DNA from: Dipteronia dyeriana
Taxonomy: Eukaryota; Streptophyta; Magnoliopsida; Sapindales; Sapindaceae
Assembly (NCBI GenBank): GCA_032871835.1
Contig: CM065297.1
Coordinates: forward strand, 64,405,253-64,469,252
DNA length: 64,000 bases
Direction of reading: 5' to 3'
Shown here: positions 59,111-64,000 of the stretch, piece after piece
Position numbering within the stretch: the stretch's first letter is position 1
Layout: the number at the start of each line of letters is the position of its first letter
Notes under the pieces: generated by a model
Told to the model about the DNA's origin: nothing
The model's input: only the letters and a program-made list of their open reading frames with translations
Databases searched by the model: none
Made by a program: the position numbers and the translations under genes

Positions 59111-59959
59111 AGGTTACTTGGGGAAGAATTAAGGGAGTTCATTAAGGCATTCGAGGAGGCTTCCATAGTGATAAGAAATTCATAAAGTGTAACTAAGCAG
59201 TTGTTTAAGAACCACATGCAGTCAAACGACCAAAGGTCAAATGGAATGGATGTCTCCATTAGAAGATTGGAGAATTCGAAATTGAAAACGCTGTAGTCCG
59301 GACCCTTAATGCAAAATTATGAGCCATAATTGAGAGCACACCTAACAACGTAGCACCAACACACCTAATTTCAATGGTCGACACCATGCAAGATGTAGAT
59401 ATGCCAGATTTGGTTGAACCAACAATGGATTTTAAAGCACCAGAAACAAATCATGCTGAAGGGATGAACCCTCAGAGCACGACCCAGATAGTTTAAGTTG
59501 AAGCGGATCCACCTAATGTGTTGATCCCATAAGAAACACCACATAAACCAAACCATACTGGCAACCCCTAACCAGAGAATGCCTACAGGACCTCTATGTC
59601 ACTCCAGTCAACCCTAGAATTGGTAAAATCTAATTCGGGTCTACATATTTGTAAGTTCCTCACTTTATAATTAGCTTATTTCGTTGACAAAATCACAATT
59701 GGGTTCTAATCGTGTAAAGGGTAGTTTAGGATTTGAAGAACACCCATCATCAATGCCATTGGACATCAAGAACTTTAAGGAATGTAGTTTACTTGACTCT
59801 ACTCTTAATTGAAGAGATTTAGTTACACATACTCACTTGCATACATTACTACTTATTATGCATTGAATTCCACTTGATTACATGCTCTTTGTATGCCTTT
59901 GTCTTGAAGCATATATGTCATTCATCACACTCCACACTTGCATATCATTCATATAGGCT

Positions 59960-61212
59960 TGTGTGTTTTAAATGCCTGGAAAAGAGATTTTTTCTCTTAA
60001 CTGCGGTATAGATTGCTAGCTATGCACTGGTCTAAACCGTGGTCCCAATAGCGTTTAGTTTTAGAGGATTCACACGTAGAGTACTGTGGCTGGTGCACAT
60101 GCTTGCACATCAATTCCTATCGTTGTATTCTTCATAAGGTCTTTATTGCCTGCACAGCAGCGTGTGCCTATTCTTATTCAGCAAATCTAATCGCGGTGTT
60201 GTCTAGTAAGTGTACCGTTGTGCTTACCGTAGTCTAGACAACTTGCCCGAGTCGCGATATACACAACGATAATGACAGGATTTTGTTGGCTTCGCCCAAA
60301 ATGACGTCATTTGACCTAGAGCTTTATACATATATCCTTTCCCCTTCTTAGCTTCTCTATAACTCCAGATTTCATTTTTACTCTATATATAGAGCTCAAG
60401 AGTGTCTTGTAAGAAAAACCATTAAGATTCAATATTGCTTGACCAAAATCCAAACACCCATCATTCATTCATGAATCAAGCATCATCTAGCTTCATCTAG
60501 GATGTGTTTTAGCATGGGTCTTCATCAACACACATGACTTGGTAAGTAGAGCACCATCTTCATTCATTCTAGTGTTCTTTCGTATCACGAAATCTCTTTT
60601 ATGACTTGTTTGCATCTAGACTAAGCTTTTATCTACAAGTTGAGATTTTCTGTGTTTATTGTTGGATTTTGTATTTTGATAGCTATTGCATCTACGTTTG
60701 CATTTATTTCAAATAGCTAAGTTATATGTATGTCATATAGCAACATGATATCTAGGATTGTTTGAATCATTCATCCATGATTGGATAAGCATTAAATGTG
60801 TTGACTTAGCATTTGTACATTTAGAATATTCTCAATATTCATATTAGGTTGCATATCTCTTCTTTTAAGAGTTAAGTCTTGTATGTTTCATAGGTAGTAT
60901 ACAAGCCAGAGCCTAAAATCACTATTAATGGCCCGCGGGTAGCAAAAGCGGATTAGTAACCTTTTATGTGTGATGTGGTCAATCTATGTTGTAATCGTTT
61001 TTAGTGGATTTGAGGGTTTGATTGACGGTTAGACCCTTGATTTTTTTACCCCCTATTGGGGTTTTCTCACGTACAACAAATCATTGTGTCAAGTTTTAAA
61101 TTCCGCACTTTTTATGATATTGATTGTTTGTGTGATTAATCTTGATTAGCCAAAAGATGACAATTAATTTGGTTAAACCATATTCACCCCTTCTAGGTTA
61201 TATAGACACACA
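59960..61212 (+). repeat. Copia-type LTR, approximate bounds
   Basis: A start at TGTGTTTTAAATGCC and an end near ATAGACACACA would pair. Internal marks fit SIRE/Angela-like LTRs: TATATATAGAGCTC near 60382, GGGGTTTTCTCACGTA near 61060, AAATTCCGCAC near 61100 and TATTCACCCCTTCTAGG near 61180. No primer site or internal domain follows; Tat gag begins soon after 61250, so it is probably a solo LTR. The 320 bp to its left (59640-59960) is unassigned and may belong to it. Confidence 0.5.
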
Positions 61213-61249
61213 CGTTTGTTTATTTTCAATATTTATACTATCCATGAGC

Positions 61250-64000
61250 TTTCTCGCAGGTTCACAGAAATGAAGGCCCTCATACAACGAATTTTAGGAG
61301 TCCCGACCCTTTATCAAGAAAAGCACGGTGAACAGCTTTGCAAACTCCTTGTTCATCGATGCAATCGCTCTGGTCGAGATGCTTAGTAAATTCAGCTTCC
61401 CAAATATTATGCAAGTCAAGAGCATGACAGATCCAGACAACCATATAGTGCAATACAAGTAGGGCATGTTCATCGCATCGACTCCACACGATCGTAGAGA
61501 AGCATGCATGTGTAAAGTATTCAGGTCCAGCCTCAGCGATCCCACTCTATAATGGTACACTAACTTGTATAATAATTCAGTTACTTCTTTTGCAAAACTT
61601 ACATATATGTTCATGGAGCAATTCACAAGCAGTCAAAAGCTTGAGAAATACTCAGACGATCTCTATACAATATCCTAGAGGCGTGGTGAAAACCTAATGA
61701 GCTTTGTCGAACGCTACAACATGGAGAAAATGCAGATCCCACATTGCAATTAGGTGACCACATTCTCCACCTTCAGGAAAAGACTCGGATTCGACTCCGA
61801 CATCTATAAGGAGAGCTTAACAAATACCCATTCAAGATCATGGAAGATGTGCTAGCAAAAGCATGGGCCCAAATCAAATGAAAGGAAGATGAAGCGAATA
61901 ATGTTGTGCAAGCAAATAATTATTCCAACAACAGACGAAATGATCATGTTGATCGAAGATTAACTGACAGGAGAGTCGAACCCTATTCAATAGGGGATCG
62001 ACGTAACAATCAACCCTGCTATAATGGGCCAAATGACATGAAATCATACAGCAAAGTCATGCGAGGTCAAGTCAACCGCACATTCTAATCCCATAATAAA
62101 ACCTTTGTATCGAACCAGTCAATCTCGTGGTAGTCATGAAGGATATGGGGTACACGGTCAAATGGCCAAGGAAGGTGAACACTCCTCCAGAAAATCGATA
62201 TGCTAGATATCGATGTGAGTTCCAAGGGAATCATGACATCTAATAAAAGACTGCATCGCACTCAAATTGGAGGTAGCCAAACTTCTGAAATGGGGACATT
62301 TGCTGGAATTCCTGACCAATAAGGGAAAAGAAACCCTCGCTTAGACTATAAGCAACAAATTGGTCGAGACGAAAGTCCACAAGAGCCGCCCTGAATAAAT
62401 TTTTTTATCAATTTTATTGCAAGTGGATCAGAAGTCAACGGTGTGAGTTATTCAGCTGTTAAAAGACACACTCGATAAGTGTCAAACTCTGAGATTTAAC
62501 CTAATAGAGAATGCAAATCGAAGATTGACAAGACCGTGACATTCAAATGCTCCAACAATTTAGATTTATTTACTTCTTACCATGATGCTTTAGTTATTTC
62601 CTCACATATTACTAACTGTTTAAGAATTCTAATCGACAATGGTAGTTCCTATAATATTTTATTTTACAATGCACTCAGAGAAATATAGGTCGAAGAATCC
62701 AAGATAAGTCGTCGATCGACAGTGATAATCAGATTCAGTGACAAACAGAAAAGGACCCTAGGTGAAATTGTACTACCAATCCATGATGAAGGGGTGAACA
62801 TCTACATCAACTTCCTAGCACTCGACAATCAATCTCTATTCAATGCTATCATATAAAGACCCTGGATACACAAAATGATGGCAATTCCATCGATCTATCA
62901 TCAGATGATCAAATTTCCTACCACATGGGGAGTACGAGAGATCAAGGGCGAACAAATAGCCGTAAGAGAATGCTACCATAATGCAATGAAGAAGAAGAAT
63001 GAGTTGTTATAGCATTTACAAGAGCCTACACCTAAAGAAAAACCAAAAATGGAAGGACTCAACGAAGTGTCGATCAACCCAGAACATCTAGAGCATAAAG
63101 TGTTAATTGGCTCTAGACTATCTGAAGAAATACGAAGGCATCTGGTCGACTTCTTGAAGGAGTGCCACAACAATGTTGCCTAGTCGCATTCAAACATGGT
63201 AGAGATCGACCCAGAGGTAATTATTCATCATTTGTAGGTAGACCTCAACCATTCACCAGTGAAACAGAAGAGGAGAAAGTTTACATAAGAAAAAAAACAA
63301 AATAATCAACGAGGAAGTGTAAAAGTTGATAGACATCAGATCAGTTAGATAGGTAAAGTACCCAAATTGGATAACGAATGTAGCAATCATAAAGAAAAAA
63401 AATGGAAAATGGTGCATTTGCATCGAATTCACAGACCTCAACAAGACTTGACCAAAATACCTATTTCCTTTTCCTCACATCGACATGCTGGTCGACACCA
63501 TGACATGACCCGAGCTACTCAGCTTTATGGTCACCTTATACACATGCAACCGCACCCGGATCTATCCAAATGACCAGGAAAATACCGTCTTCCTCACCAA
63601 ATAGGGTATTTTTTGTTACAAAATAATACCGTTTGGTTTAAAAAATGTAGGTGCAGCATAACAATGGTTGGTCAACAAATGCTCGGATTGACTATGAAGT
63701 CTACATCAATTACATGTTGGTCAAGTCCCTCATCGCTCGACAACACATAGACCACCTGAAGTAGTCGTTCGACGTGCGTGACAAATACAATATGAAAATT
63801 TTAGGTTATCTGACGACCCAAAAAGGAATCAAAACAAATCTTGACCAAATTAGGTAAATTAGTGGGATAGAATTGCCAAAATGCATCAAAGACTTCCAAA
63901 AACTCATAGGTCGACTGGTCACCCTAAACTAAATCGTCTCCAAGTCGTCTGAATGATACCAATTCTTTTTCAACACCTTGAGTAAAAACAAAGTGTTCGA
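61250..64000 (+). pseudogene. Tat-type Gypsy gag-protease-RT, heavily decayed, continues past the window
   Basis: Plus-strand pieces in order: gag (DAIALVEMLSKFSFPNIMQV at about 61356, MTDPDNHIVQYK, REACMCKVFRSSLSDPTL, SFVERYNMEKMQIPH), a knuckle-like YRCEFQGNHDI region (about 62205), protease (LRILIDNGSSYNILFYNAL at about 62622-62680, where DNGSS is the active site), and RT (VDLNHSPVKQKRR at about 63239, a KKNGKWCICIEFTDLNKT block at about 63395, and IIPFGLKNVG near 63625). Stops occur about every 100-200 bp, many as TAG in place of expected Gln or Trp codons. The 3' part lies outside the window. Confidence 0.88.

Overview
This is nuclear DNA of a eudicot plant. Two intact spliced genes have close Arabidopsis-type homologues (a peroxisomal acyl-CoA oxidase of the ACX2 type and a DUF630/DUF632 protein). 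A third spliced gene is a conserved plant protein of unknown function. Most of the rest is AT-rich repeat DNA: Ty1/Copia and Ty3/Gypsy (Tat and Athila-like) retrotransposons, hAT transposons and short inverted-repeat elements (MITEs). The species cannot be fixed from the sequence.

Layout. 1-4.2 kb: a minus-strand Copia element (gag plus 5' LTR), broken near its left end by an unrelated LTR. 4.2-9.9 kb: the 3' half of a Tat Gypsy element: the end of integrase, a tandem-repeat 3' region, an antisense multi-exon accessory ORF, and an LTR. 10.7-11.3 kb: a MITE. 12.0-13.8 kb: a four-coding-exon gene of unknown function (minus), with a strong hairpin just 3' of its stop. 15.5-18.2 kb: two hAT-type non-autonomous elements. 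18.4-20.6 kb: scrambled fragments of an NBS-LRR resistance gene. 23.5-25.4 kb: a minisatellite-like array with a higher-order period of about 385-405 bp.

25.8-36.4 kb: the ACX2-type gene (plus, seven coding exons, 703 aa). Its 6.9 kb second intron holds a complete antisense Copia element with a perfect 5-bp target duplication and nearly identical LTRs, plus a MITE. 36.8-41.6 kb: the DUF630/DUF632 gene (minus, five coding exons, 721 aa), tail-to-tail with ACX2. It carries a 552-bp foldback hairpin in an intron and a two-codon uORF in its leader.

42.4-49.1 kb: a Harbinger-like MITE, a 3.8 kb hAT with a decayed transposase that looks like the parent of the 15.5 kb element, and another MITE. 49.5-64 kb: nested transposons. 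An Athila-like LTR is split by a 6.8 kb hAT, which itself holds a long-TIR element and two LTRs. Downstream lie the Athila primer site and decayed gag, a Copia-type LTR, and a heavily stop-ridden Tat gag-protease-RT that runs off the window.

Functionally, the ACX2 product would catalyse the first step of peroxisomal beta-oxidation of long-chain acyl-CoAs. The DUF630/DUF632 protein belongs to the NRG2/REL2-type family, a probable membrane-anchored regulator. I see no operon-like functional link between the genes. No intact system of unknown type was found. The best unusual signals are the intronic foldback, the 3'UTR hairpin, the antisense Tat ORF, the HOR array, the parent/derivative hAT pair, and an in-frame alternative acceptor in ACX2.
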